In this document: piece by piece, positions 35,411 through 42,916 of the stretch
How the letters are laid out: the number at the start of each line of letters is the position of its first letter
Numbering within the stretch: the stretch's first letter is position 1
NCBI GenBank assembly: GCA_018364635.1
Contig: JAGZLR010000009.1
Span: forward strand, 1-52,824
From: Clostridiales bacterium
GTDB taxonomy: Bacteria; Bacillota; Clostridia; Lachnospirales; Anaerotignaceae
Direction of reading: 5' to 3'
DNA: 52,824 nucleotides
The notes under the pieces: generated by a model
Database searches by the model: none
The model's input: only the letters and a program-made list of their open reading frames with translations
Told to the model about the DNA's origin: nothing
Position numbers and translations under genes: made by a program

Positions 35411-36142
35411 ATGACAAAAGTTGCAATTATCACAGGAGCAGGTCAAGGAATCGGAAAAGCATGTGCAGAAAAATTAGCTGAAAACGGAGTAAATGTTGTT
35501 ATTGCAGATATGAACATAGAGACGGCTCAGGCTACGGCAAATGAAATTGCAGAAACCTATGGAGTTGGTACTTTAGCTGTTAAGGTAAATGTAGCAGATG
35601 AGCAACAGATCCAGGATATGGTAAAGGCTACTGTTGACAAATTTGGTACAGTAGATATCTTAATCAATAACGCAGGTATTTGTCCGTTGAAAAAACCGTT
35701 TGAGGAAGTTACGACAGAAGAATGGCATCGAACAATTGAGGTCAATTTGATGGGAACTGTCAACTGTACCAAAGCTGTAATTCCGATGATGAAAGAGAAA
35801 AAATATGGAAGAATTGTCTGCACTGCGTCTATGGCAGGACAATTAGGTGGTCTTGCTGTTTCTCCGACATATGCTGTGACAAAAGCTGCGATTATCTGTA
35901 TGGTTAAAAGTGTAGCAAAATATTTGGGACCTTTTGGGGATATCACTTGCAATGCAGTTGCACCTGGAATTATTGACACAGCAATGCAGGCTACGATGAA
36001 AAATGATGTATCAGCAATTCCGCTTCAGAGAATGGGGACTCCGAAGGAAGTTGCTAATACAATATATTTCTTAGCAAGTGAAGAGGCTAGTTATATTACT
36101 GGAATGACTGTAGATATCAACGGAGGAATGTATTTAAGATAA
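35411..36142 (+). CDS. Short-chain dehydrogenase/reductase, possibly acetoin/butanediol reductase
   Basis: NAD(P)-dependent SDR of 243 residues. The coenzyme motif GAGQGIG is at 9-15, NNAG at 86-89, and the catalytic Ser140, Tyr154 and Lys158 are in TASM and SPTYAVTKAA. C-terminal SYITGMTVDINGGMY is typical of this class. Given the aco-like operon it may interconvert acetoin, diacetyl and 2,3-butanediol, feeding acetoin to E1; 3-oxoacyl reduction is an alternative. ATG 35411 fits AGAGG better than the ATG at 35402, which lies directly against that site. Likely the last operon gene. Confidence 0.88.
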   Translation: MTKVAIITGAGQGIGKACAEKLAENGVNVVIADMNIETAQATANEIAETYGVGTLAVKVNVADEQQIQDMVKATVDKFGTVDILINNAGICPLKKPFEEVTTEEWHRTIEVNLMGTVNCTKAVIPMMKEKKYGRIVCTASMAGQLGGLAVSPTYAVTKAAIICMVKSVAKYLGPFGDITCNAVAPGIIDTAMQATMKNDVSAIPLQRMGTPKEVANTIYFLASEEASYITGMTVDINGGMYLR

Positions 36143-36197
36143 AAAATAGTTCTTGCGACATCAAAGTAGAACCACATAATAGAAATGGGGAAAAGAA

Positions 36198-36785
36198 ATG
36201 AAAATCGTTTGTCTTGGCGATAGCCACACTTATGCTCTTGGTGTAGGACGCCCGTTTATTTGGACGAATCTTGCACAAAAACAGTTGGGTGTTCCTGTGA
36301 TTAATAAAGGAATTAGTGGAGATACCTCTGGAGGCATGCTTTCGAGATTTCAGAGAGATGTCTTGGATGAGAAACCTAATATTGTTTTTTTCATGGGAGG
36401 GACAAACGATTTTATTGTAGGGTGTTCTGCTGGTGTCGTAAGAGCTAATATGATGTCTCTGATACATCAGGCATATTTTCATAGAATTATACCATTGATC
36501 GGAATTCCTTTTTGTTTAGATATTGAGCATTTGAGACAAGATTGGGCAAGCTTTTCAGATTTTGGAAAAGTGAAGAGTGAATTGGAAGCCTATCGAGTAT
36601 GGCTAAAGAAATGTTGTTATACTTTTGGCGCTCGTTATATTGATTTTTATGAGGAATATTCTAAAAGAATGGAGCTTTCAGGTATGCTTCATTACTTTTC
36701 TGATGGCATTCATCCTGTAAAGGAAGGGCAAAAAATTATTTGTGACATTTTTTGCGAATCTGTCCAATATTTCATTGAAAAATAA
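36198..36785 (+). CDS. SGNH/GDSL hydrolase (lysophospholipase-like esterase)
   Basis: Small esterase/acyl hydrolase of 195 residues. The catalytic Ser9 is in VCLGDSH, block III is FMGGTNDF, and block V is DGIHPVKEG carrying the catalytic Asp/His. There is no signal peptide, so it probably acts in the cytoplasm, perhaps on acylated small molecules or lysophospholipid. It lies 55 bases after the SDR on the same strand; whether it is part of the aco-like operon is unclear because no promoter or terminator was found between. GGGGAAAAG precedes ATG 36198. Confidence 0.88.
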   Translation: MKIVCLGDSHTYALGVGRPFIWTNLAQKQLGVPVINKGISGDTSGGMLSRFQRDVLDEKPNIVFFMGGTNDFIVGCSAGVVRANMMSLIHQAYFHRIIPLIGIPFCLDIEHLRQDWASFSDFGKVKSELEAYRVWLKKCCYTFGARYIDFYEEYSKRMELSGMLHYFSDGIHPVKEGQKIICDIFCESVQYFIEK

Positions 36786-36837
36786 TATTGCAAAAAGAAA
36801 TCTCCAATAGTAAGATAGTCAGAAGGAGGTGTCGAAC

Positions 36838-37122
36838 ATGGATATCATGGAGCAATTGAAAAAAGTTATTGATGAGGATATTAGACCTAGCCTTTTGAGT
36901 CATTATGGAGATATTGAAATTATTAGTTTTGAAGATGGTGTTTTTCGGTTCAGACTTTTAGGAAACTGTTCGGGTTGTCCATCTGCTAAGTTTACTGTGG
37001 AAGAAATTATAGAGGGACCGTTAAAAGAAAAGGTTCCAGAGGTAAAAGAAGTGGTTCTTGAAAATACAGTAAGCGAAGAATTGCTAGATATGGCAAAAAA
37101 GATACTCAATCATTCTAAATAA
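36838..37122 (+). CDS. NifU C-terminal-domain protein
   Basis: Small Fe-S scaffold or carrier of the NifU-C/NfuA family, 94 residues. The characteristic CSGC pair is at Cys44-x2-Cys47 (NCSGCPSAKFTVEEII); two chains would bridge one [4Fe-4S] cluster. ATG 36838 is chosen because AGAAGGAGG ends 8 bases upstream; the in-frame GTG at 36829 is inside that site. It begins a small cluster of metal-themed genes ending at 38290, and the next gene follows after 16 bases. Confidence 0.92.
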   Translation: MDIMEQLKKVIDEDIRPSLLSHYGDIEIISFEDGVFRFRLLGNCSGCPSAKFTVEEIIEGPLKEKVPEVKEVVLENTVSEELLDMAKKILNHSK

Positions 37123-37138
37123 ATTGGCAGGGTGTTAT

Positions 37139-37405
37139 ATGAAAATAGGAATAAAATATTGCGGGGGATGTAACCCTCGATATGATCGGTTAGAAATAGC
37201 AAAAAGGTTAAAAAAGGACTATCCAGAAGAACTGTATGTACATGCAACAGGAGAGAAAGATTTGGATTTAGTCATTGTACTATGTGGATGTACAGCAGAA
37301 TGTGCAGATTATCAGTCCATACCGTCAAAATATGGTGCAGTTGTCATTCACAGTGAAGAACAGTATAGTAAGATTACAGAAACAATTAACACCTTAAAAA
37401 AATAG
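37139..37405 (+). CDS. Unknown small Cys-rich protein
   Basis: I cannot name this 88-residue protein. It begins KIGIKYCGGCNPRYDR with Cys8 and Cys11, and a second group CGCTAEC (Cys49, Cys51, Cys55) follows a hydrophobic strand. The five cysteines in two clusters suggest a metal or Fe-S site. The middle (RLEIAKRLKKDY) is a basic helix. ATG 37139 is preferred over the in-frame TTG at 37124. It lies between NifU-like and DUF134 genes, which fits a metal or sulfur role without proving it. Confidence 0.75.
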   Translation: MKIGIKYCGGCNPRYDRLEIAKRLKKDYPEELYVHATGEKDLDLVIVLCGCTAECADYQSIPSKYGAVVIHSEEQYSKITETINTLKK

Positions 37406-37447
37406 ATATTGCTTTTTACGTCATTTAGGTGATTTCTATTAACAAAG

Positions 37448-37487
37448 TTGACTTATGTCAAAAATATGGTATAATTTATGACATAAG
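37448..37487 (+). promoter_or_regulatory. Promoter with flanking palindrome upstream of the DUF134 gene
   Basis: TTGACT (37448-37453), 16-base spacer, TATAAT (37470-37475). Inverted repeats CTTATGTCA (37452-37460) and TGACATAAG (37479-37487) are perfect 9-base arms flanking the -10 box, a probable repressor site. Confidence 0.7.
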
Positions 37488-37512
37488 ACGTAATGACAGA
37501 AGGAGGCGGCCT

Positions 37513-37896
37513 ATGCCAAGGCCTAAAAAATGCAGACGTGTCTGCTGTTTGCCTCAAAATAATAGTTTTGGCCCTATAGGAACAGAAATCTACAGTAATG
37601 AGGTTATTGAAATGACTGTAGATGAGTATGAAACAATTCGTCTAATTGATTTAGAGGGCTATACGCAGCTGGATTGTTCAAGACAAATGAACATTGCACG
37701 CACCACTGTACAAAGCATTTATGATGAAGCAAGAAATAAAATTGCTTATGCTTTGGTAAACAATAGAAAACTTGTCATTCGTGGCGGAGAATATAAATTA
37801 TGTGCGGATTATGATGAACCATGCGGTTATATTAAAAATTGCACCAGATATTCTGGTTTTTGCAATAGAGTAAATAAAAAAGAACAAAGAGCATGA
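37513..37896 (+). CDS. DUF134 (UPF0251) predicted DNA-binding protein
   Basis: Helix-turn-helix protein of 127 residues of the DUF134/UPF0251 family. It starts MPRPKKCRRVCC with three Cys (7, 11, 12), followed by DEYETIRLIDLEGYTQ and the HTH helix MNIARTTVQSIYDEARNK (about 58-75). Further Cys lie near the C-terminus (KLCADYDEPCGYIKNC). The combination suggests a metal- or redox-sensing regulator. ATG 37513 follows AGAAGGAGG; homologues start here. Family members often neighbour NifX/NifB-like genes, as here. Autoregulation via the upstream palindrome is inferred. Confidence 0.92.
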   Translation: MPRPKKCRRVCCLPQNNSFGPIGTEIYSNEVIEMTVDEYETIRLIDLEGYTQLDCSRQMNIARTTVQSIYDEARNKIAYALVNNRKLVIRGGEYKLCADYDEPCGYIKNCTRYSGFCNRVNKKEQRA

Positions 37897-37906
37897 GGTG
37901 AATGTG

Positions 37907-38290
37907 ATGAAGGTTGCGGTTACGTATAAAGATGGAGAGGTATTTCAGCATTTTGGTCACACAGAGCAATTTAAGGTTTATGAGATCGAGGGGAAAGAGA
38001 TTAAAAGTTCAGAAGTTATTGATACAAACGGATCTGGCCATGAATCATTGGCAGGATTTTTAAAGGACCGCGGTATTATGACTCTGATTTGTGGAGGCAT
38101 TGGTGCTGGTGCTAAAAAAGCATTAGCTGCAGCTGGAATTACGCTGTATCCAGGAACAAGCGGCAAGGCAGATGAAAAGGTTCGAGAGATGCTTGATGGT
38201 ACATTACAATATAATCTGGATATTGTATGCAGCCATCATGACGGACAACACCATGATGGAGCGCATCAATGTGGTAATCATCATGAATAA
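37907..38290 (+). CDS. NifX/NifB-like (dinitrogenase Fe-Mo cofactor family) protein with His-rich tail
   Basis: Dinitrogenase iron-molybdenum cofactor family (PF02579) protein of 127 residues. The N-terminal domain AVTYKDGEVFQHFGHTEQF and the motif GGIGAGAKKALAAAGI are clear. The family binds Fe-S/metal cofactors, but nitrogenase is not implied here. The last 20 residues hold six to eight His plus Cys, a metal-binding tail. It follows the DUF134 gene, ending with a clean terminator. ATG 37907 is preferred because the GAGGTG at 37891-37897 is too close to the GTG at 37898. The function is likely metal storage or delivery, inferred. Confidence 0.9.
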   Translation: MKVAVTYKDGEVFQHFGHTEQFKVYEIEGKEIKSSEVIDTNGSGHESLAGFLKDRGIMTLICGGIGAGAKKALAAAGITLYPGTSGKADEKVREMLDGTLQYNLDIVCSHHDGQHHDGAHQCGNHHE

Positions 38291-38294
38291 GTAT

Positions 38295-38331
38295 AAATGG
38301 CTTTCATGGGGGACATGAAAGCCATTTTTTA
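38295..38331 (+). terminator. Terminator after the NifX-like gene
   Basis: AAATGGCTTTCATG pairs with CATGAAAGCCATTT around a short G-rich loop, followed by TTTT. Confidence 0.88.
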
Positions 38332-38373
38332 TAGAGGCAAAAAATTAAATGGAGAAAAAATAGGTGAGAATTT

Positions 38374-39309
38374 ATGTATACATATAACTTGCACCAATGG
38401 TTTTCTTTTTTCTATATTTACTCTTTTCTGGGTTGGTGTTTTGAGTCAGCTTATGTGTCTTTTGATAATCGAAAGTTAGTGAATCGGGGGTTTATGAAAG
38501 GCCCATTTTTGCCGTTATATGGTGCTGGTGCGATTTCTGTTTTGTTTGTTGCACTGCCAGTGAAGAATATGCCGTTTTTTGTTTTTTTGCTAGGAAGTTT
38601 GACGGCAACGATTCTTGAATACTTTACAGGTATGGCAATGGAAGCAATTTTTAAAGTAAAGTATTGGGATTACAGTGACAAAAAGTGGAATTACAAAGGC
38701 AGGATTTGTCTGTTTTCGTCAATTGCCTGGGGTTTTTTATCGTTGTTTCTCATTTATTTGATACACAAACCTATAGAATCTTTCTTGTTGTCTGTGAATG
38801 ATACAGTGATTGAACTTATTTCATTTCTTATGACTGCCTTGCTGGCTGGAGATTTTGTTTCTTCCTTCCGAACAGCCATTGATATGAGGGATTTGTTGAT
38901 ACAATTAGAAGAACAGGTTCATAACGCACAAGAGGAATTTAGGTTGTTACAGAAGAGATTAGATGTCTTGCAGGCAGTGAGAAAAGATGAGATAGCAGAG
39001 CGCAGAAGAATTCTAGAGGAAGCATTTCATAAGAAATTAAAAGTGCTTGCTGAAAGTGAGGCTATTCAGGAGCGAATTGACTCATTAGAAAAGTTTCTGA
39101 GGTCATTGGAGCAGTCAGATGCGGTAAAGGCAATACAGGATGAGATCTCAGAATGGAAAGTAAAACATAAAGTATTTCTTGAGGAGTCAGGACAAAAATT
39201 TACAAAAGACAAGATCAAAATGCTTCGAAGAAATCCAACAGCCACATCGAAAAAGTATATCGAGGAATTCCAATGGATCAAAAATAAGATTAAAGATAAT
39301 AAAAAGTAA
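38374..39309 (+). CDS. PF06541 membrane protein (putative ABC transporter permease, CmpB type)
   Basis: 311-residue protein. The N-terminal half has about five membrane helices with the family motifs FFYIYSFLGWCFESAY, KGPFLPLYGAGA and the ATILEYFTGMAMEAIFK helix. The C-terminal half (about 170-311) is a highly charged, predicted long coiled-coil, cytosolic. PF06541 members are annotated as possible ABC permeases, but no ATPase gene adjoins, so that label is weak. AGGTGAG precedes ATG 38374. The gene is alone between the terminator at 38331 and a 286-base non-coding gap (39310-39595) in which I see no gene, clear promoter or terminator. Confidence 0.85.
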   Translation: MYTYNLHQWFSFFYIYSFLGWCFESAYVSFDNRKLVNRGFMKGPFLPLYGAGAISVLFVALPVKNMPFFVFLLGSLTATILEYFTGMAMEAIFKVKYWDYSDKKWNYKGRICLFSSIAWGFLSLFLIYLIHKPIESFLLSVNDTVIELISFLMTALLAGDFVSSFRTAIDMRDLLIQLEEQVHNAQEEFRLLQKRLDVLQAVRKDEIAERRRILEEAFHKKLKVLAESEAIQERIDSLEKFLRSLEQSDAVKAIQDEISEWKVKHKVFLEESGQKFTKDKIKMLRRNPTATSKKYIEEFQWIKNKIKDNKK

Positions 39310-39595
39310 AATAAGTACTTTATTTAAGAAAGTGCAGAGAAAAACCATTAAGAAATTAAATATCACAACCAAGGTAGGAGCCTCATATAATGACTTTTAT
39401 TAGGAATATAGGAGATAAACAAATTTGTTTGATTTACTTTAAAGTTTATTAGATTATAGTTTGTCAATAGCTATTTTGTACATAGGCTCGCAAATAATTT
39501 TATCAAAAGAAGAAAGGAAATGACTGCATTATCTACTCAAGATATGATTCTACTGAAGAAAATAATAAATTGGAATTTTAAGGAAGGGAAGAATC

Positions 39596-40183
39596 ATGTT
39601 TGATTTATTTAGGAACGGTAAGAAATTAAGCGATAAGCCCAAGGAAAATAATATGAAAAAGAATATATCAGCAGAAATGGCCATACAAATGATTGCTGCT
39701 ATTATTTCAGAAAATGACAGTATAGTAATTAAGAAGATAAGCAACTGTTTGGCAAATATTGAAGCATACTATAATGAACATGCGGATACTTTTTTACAAA
39801 GAGGAATAGAAAAATTTGACAAGATATCGTTAAGAGAAATTCAATGGATATCGATGGTAGATATCTTAATAGAAAATCTGTATGTATGCGAACGAGACTG
39901 GAAAGATGAATTAGATGATTTTATATATTTTGTAAGAGAACTAAAGGAAATGAAAACAAAGGCATTGCCATTAGAGGTAGAATGGTTTAATGAGAGTGGA
40001 AATATTGGTGAATGGAGTACAATTATTGATGAACAATGGAAACCATTAGGTATGTGTTTGGCAGGCATTGATATAGAGAGCGATTGTTATGTAATGTTTC
40101 CATGCAAGAATGATAAATTGAATGAGTTAAAAAACCTGGCGGGAATTGTTTCATGTCGAATTGATTATGCTAAAAATATTTGA
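39596..40183 (+). CDS. Orphan protein, DUF6630-like
   Basis: 195-residue soluble protein with no membrane segment. The C-terminal half (EWFNESGNIGEWSTIID, LGMCLAGIDIESDCYVMFPC and ELKNLAGIV) resembles DUF6630-type domains from memory, a tentative match; some members are suggested immunity proteins. The N-terminal 25 residues are Lys-rich and variable. It has a strong AAGGAAGGGA ribosome site. The gene is isolated: 286 bases of empty DNA before it and 511 after it, and its codon use looks more AT-rich than its neighbours. Function unknown. Confidence 0.65.
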   Translation: MFDLFRNGKKLSDKPKENNMKKNISAEMAIQMIAAIISENDSIVIKKISNCLANIEAYYNEHADTFLQRGIEKFDKISLREIQWISMVDILIENLYVCERDWKDELDDFIYFVRELKEMKTKALPLEVEWFNESGNIGEWSTIIDEQWKPLGMCLAGIDIESDCYVMFPCKNDKLNELKNLAGIVSCRIDYAKNI

Positions 40184-40475
40184 ATTTTCCTGGATAGTCT
40201 CGAAAGATAAGTTTCTAATTCATTTAGAAATTCAAGTTTGCAGATAAGACTTGTATTCAAATTATATGGATTAAGTGTTTTAGACGCGTTTGCAGAAAAA
40301 TTCTCTGGGTTTTCAGTGGCTGGTTAGTTTGTCGGTAAAAGTGCTTGTGGCTAACGCTTATTCTACCTAAGGGGAATAAAAACAAGAGGCTAGTTGTATT
40401 TATGAGGCCAAAATCGCATTTTATTATGTTATGAAAGAAATGAATTTCATTTGATAAGGTAAATAGAAAACAGGA

Positions 40476-40519
40476 AAGACAGTTGATTTCTCGAAAGAAG
40501 TCGATTGTCTTTTGCTTTT
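40476..40519 (+). terminator. Wobble-rich hairpin with T-rich tail in the 511-base gap
   Basis: AAGACAGTTGATTTC (40476-40490) and GAAGTCGATTGTCTT (40497-40511) form a 15-base stem with three G-U pairs and a 6-base loop, followed by TTGCTTTTG. G-U pairing holds only for plus-strand RNA, so it marks a plus-strand transcript ending about 330 bases past the orphan gene. The remaining gap 40184-40475 and 40520-40640 has no gene I can support. Confidence 0.45.
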
Positions 40520-40640
40520 GTAGAAATTTAGGATTATCAAATAGGGTACTAGTTATCTTTTCAGAGAAACTTTTGAATTCAAAAAAATAAGGCAATAAGA
40601 GCAGCTATTTGGTTCTATCCATTAGATTAAAAAAACAAGA

Positions 40641-40674
40641 CAAAAAGGCATCTGTAAAAAATGCAGATGCCTTT
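40641..40674 (-). terminator. Terminator of the cdaA-cdaR operon
   Basis: On the minus strand AAAGGCATCTG, A/T loop, CAGATGCCTTT and then TTG; 20 bases after the cdaR stop. Confidence 0.85.
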
Positions 40675-40694
40675 CAAGGATGTAGATGTTAGAG

Positions 40695-42038
40695 TTATTC
40701 GTTTGGATCATTAGATGGAGAATCTATTTCTTCCTCAGGGATATTTTCCGAGGTGGGTGGCTCTGGTTCAGAAGATGTTTTAGTTACGATTACTTCTGCT
40801 ACAACATCTAGTGTCTTTTGTGTTAATCCTTCTGGTATTTCAAAAGAGATTGGCAGATGATACGTGCCCTCATCTAAACCAGTAATATCAATAGTTCCTG
40901 TTATCTTTTCAGCAGAGATTTCATCCATTAGATCTGATCTACCTGAAAGAATCAGTTCAAAGGTCTGATCTGGAAAAGAGATCATACAATTTTCAGATAA
41001 AGTACCTGTCATTGTAATTTGATCTGATAGAATTTCAAGTGTTTTTTCTGCCTCTTTTTCTATGATGGCAGTCACTTTAACTTTATCTGCTGTGTTATTA
41101 CGAATGGCTGTCTGATCTGGTAGATAGGAGTATAAGTCATATTCTGTAACAACAGTTTCTGTCTTGTTTTGAATGTCAACAGGAGGCAATATGATTCTTC
41201 TAATTTTAGCCAGATCCTCTTCTCTGCCCACGATTTCTACATACTGAGGATCCCAGGTGAGATTTTCTAATGTATATCCTGTTGCTGGTGTGCCAATTTG
41301 CTCTACTTGAACGGGAACAGATTTACTCTTGTTAACCGCAATCCGAACATGTACATTTTCAGAGCTTAACACAAGATCTGGTATAACATTTCCATTTCTA
41401 TCATAAGCGAAAATCTGGATATTCGTATCAATATCAGACGAAATTCCTGTGACGTCCAAGGTTGCCCCAATGGATGCAATAGAGTCAATGCTTTCTTGTG
41501 GCCCTGATACAGTAACAGAGGATGGTTCTAGTTTAGGTGAAGACATAACATAACCTGTAGCAACATCTCCAGTCGTGACTAAGGAAACGTTGTATGCTCC
41601 TTCAATCATCTGCGCTGCATTTAATACAATAACAGAAGGACTTCGGGAAAGAATTTCAAAGTTGTCTCCAACACTGCTTGGAAGTTTGACATCAACTGAT
41701 AAGTCAATACTGTCATCTGTCCCAAGAGATGAAACTGCTTTAGAGAAGTCAGTCGTAGCAGTAATGTTATTTCGGCTTTGTGAGAGATGGTCTAGGGACA
41801 TTCTCTGTCCTCTCACGCGAATCGTTACTTTTGTATTTTTTAATTCATTTAGGTTAGAAATGATATAGCCATTTTCTTCAATTTGTTGTTCATTCAAAAT
41901 TGTCAAATTTACTGTATAACTTCTGGACTCAATTGGGTTTTCGGAGTTGATGACAATAAACCACATTGCAATAGCAATACACAAGGAAAGGAGTTTCCAA
42001 CCAAAATCTTTCATTAAGGCTTCTTTAATTTTTTTCAT
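40695..42038 (-). CDS. cdaR: CdaR (YbbR-domain) regulator of c-di-AMP synthesis
   Basis: Membrane-anchored extracellular regulator of diadenylate cyclase, 447 residues. The N-terminal helix (about 12-32) is followed by four YbbR repeats (beta-rich units with YNVSLVTTGDVATGYVMSS and YTLENLTWDPQYVEIVGRE types, quoted here only in part: YVMSS and EIVGRE) and a Pro/Glu/Ser-rich C-terminal tail. ATG 42038 (MKKIKEALMKDFG) is preferred: AGGAAGG is just upstream and the in-frame start at 42065 is not better. It overlaps cdaA by 14 bases. It binds CdaA and reduces or modulates its activity in other Firmicutes; the role is inferred from synteny. Confidence 0.92.
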   Translation of the reverse strand: MKKIKEALMKDFGWKLLSLCIAIAMWFIVINSENPIESRSYTVNLTILNEQQIEENGYIISNLNELKNTKVTIRVRGQRMSLDHLSQSRNNITATTDFSKAVSSLGTDDSIDLSVDVKLPSSVGDNFEILSRSPSVIVLNAAQMIEGAYNVSLVTTGDVATGYVMSSPKLEPSSVTVSGPQESIDSIASIGATLDVTGISSDIDTNIQIFAYDRNGNVIPDLVLSSENVHVRIAVNKSKSVPVQVEQIGTPATGYTLENLTWDPQYVEIVGREEDLAKIRRIILPPVDIQNKTETVVTEYDLYSYLPDQTAIRNNTADKVKVTAIIEKEAEKTLEILSDQITMTGTLSENCMISFPDQTFELILSGRSDLMDEISAEKITGTIDITGLDEGTYHLPISFEIPEGLTQKTLDVVAEVIVTKTSSEPEPPTSENIPEEEIDSPSNDPNE

Positions 42039-42894
42039 TGGACTGCCTTCCTTTCCATAAAACAATTTTTTTCTTTCCTGAGTTTTCTGACTTGGTTAGC
42101 ATGCCACGGAGTGTCTCTTGACTTAAATTGCGATAGAGAATTCCGCCTTTGGCTAAAGAGATGGCACCAGTTTCTTCTGAAACAACTAATACATCAGCAT
42201 CAGAAACTTCACTTGCACCAATTGCTGCTCTATGACGTGTTCCTAAATCCATGCTGATGTCATTGCTTTCTGTCAATGGAAGAAAGCAGGTTGCTGCGGC
42301 AACACGATTATTTTTAATAATGACTGCACCGTCATGGAGAGGTGTATTTTTTTCGAAGATATTGATAATCAACTGGCTAGTCACTACTGCATCAATGGGA
42401 ATGCCTGTACGTTCATGGTCCCCCAATGGTACATTTTTTTCAATCAAAATTAAAGCTCCTGTTTTCACAGCGGCCATTTTTTCAACAGCTTTAATGATTT
42501 CATCAACAGTTTTCATTGTTGTCTTTTCATCTGTTTTTTGAGAATCAAAACGAAAAAAGGCAGTAAAAAAGCTACCCTTGCCAATTTGTTCTAAGGCTTT
42601 TCGAAGTTCAGGCTGAAAAACAATAATTACAGCAATAATACCTACAGAGATTGTATTGGATAAAACCCAAAGTATGGTATTTAGCTGAAGAATAAGGGCA
42701 AAAAGGGTAAATCCGAAAATAACAAGAATGCCTTTAAATAAAATCCATGCTCTGGTCTCCTTGATCCAAAAAATGATCTTATAGATGACATATGCTACAA
42801 TCAAAATGTCTAGGAGATCAATGGCTCTAATAGAAGGAAAATAATTAAAATTTGTCCATGAAAAGTCTTGTATAATACTTTCTAATACATCCAT
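42025..42894 (-). CDS. cdaA: Diadenylate cyclase CdaA
   Basis: Makes the second messenger c-di-AMP from two ATP. 289 residues: three N-terminal membrane helices (about 28-100), a linker, then the DAC domain with the catalytic DGA (188-190) and RHR (220-222) motifs. Start ATG 42894 is preceded by AAGGAG. Downstream cdaR overlaps by 14 bases; upstream are two unknown membrane-protein genes in the same direction. The usual third gene, glmM, is missing because a terminator follows cdaR. c-di-AMP controls K+ and osmotic homeostasis in Firmicutes; that is the expected role. Confidence 0.96.
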   Translation of the reverse strand: MDVLESIIQDFSWTNFNYFPSIRAIDLLDILIVAYVIYKIIFWIKETRAWILFKGILVIFGFTLFALILQLNTILWVLSNTISVGIIAVIIVFQPELRKALEQIGKGSFFTAFFRFDSQKTDEKTTMKTVDEIIKAVEKMAAVKTGALILIEKNVPLGDHERTGIPIDAVVTSQLIINIFEKNTPLHDGAVIIKNNRVAAATCFLPLTESNDISMDLGTRHRAAIGASEVSDADVLVVSEETGAISLAKGGILYRNLSQETLRGMLTKSENSGKKKIVLWKGRQSNEKN

Positions 42895-42916
42895 AAAATA
42901 ATCTCCTTTTTATAGA

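Noticed and set aside
36788..36816. TTGCAA-17-TAAGAT as promoter of the NifU-like gene
   Set aside because: Transcription would start inside the ribosome site (36821-36829), leaving no usable leader.
40257..40595. 112-codon open frame on the minus strand in the 511-base gap
   Set aside because: Low-complexity Phe/Leu-rich translation, no good ribosome site, and it covers the hairpin at 40476-40511; more likely chance in AT-rich DNA.
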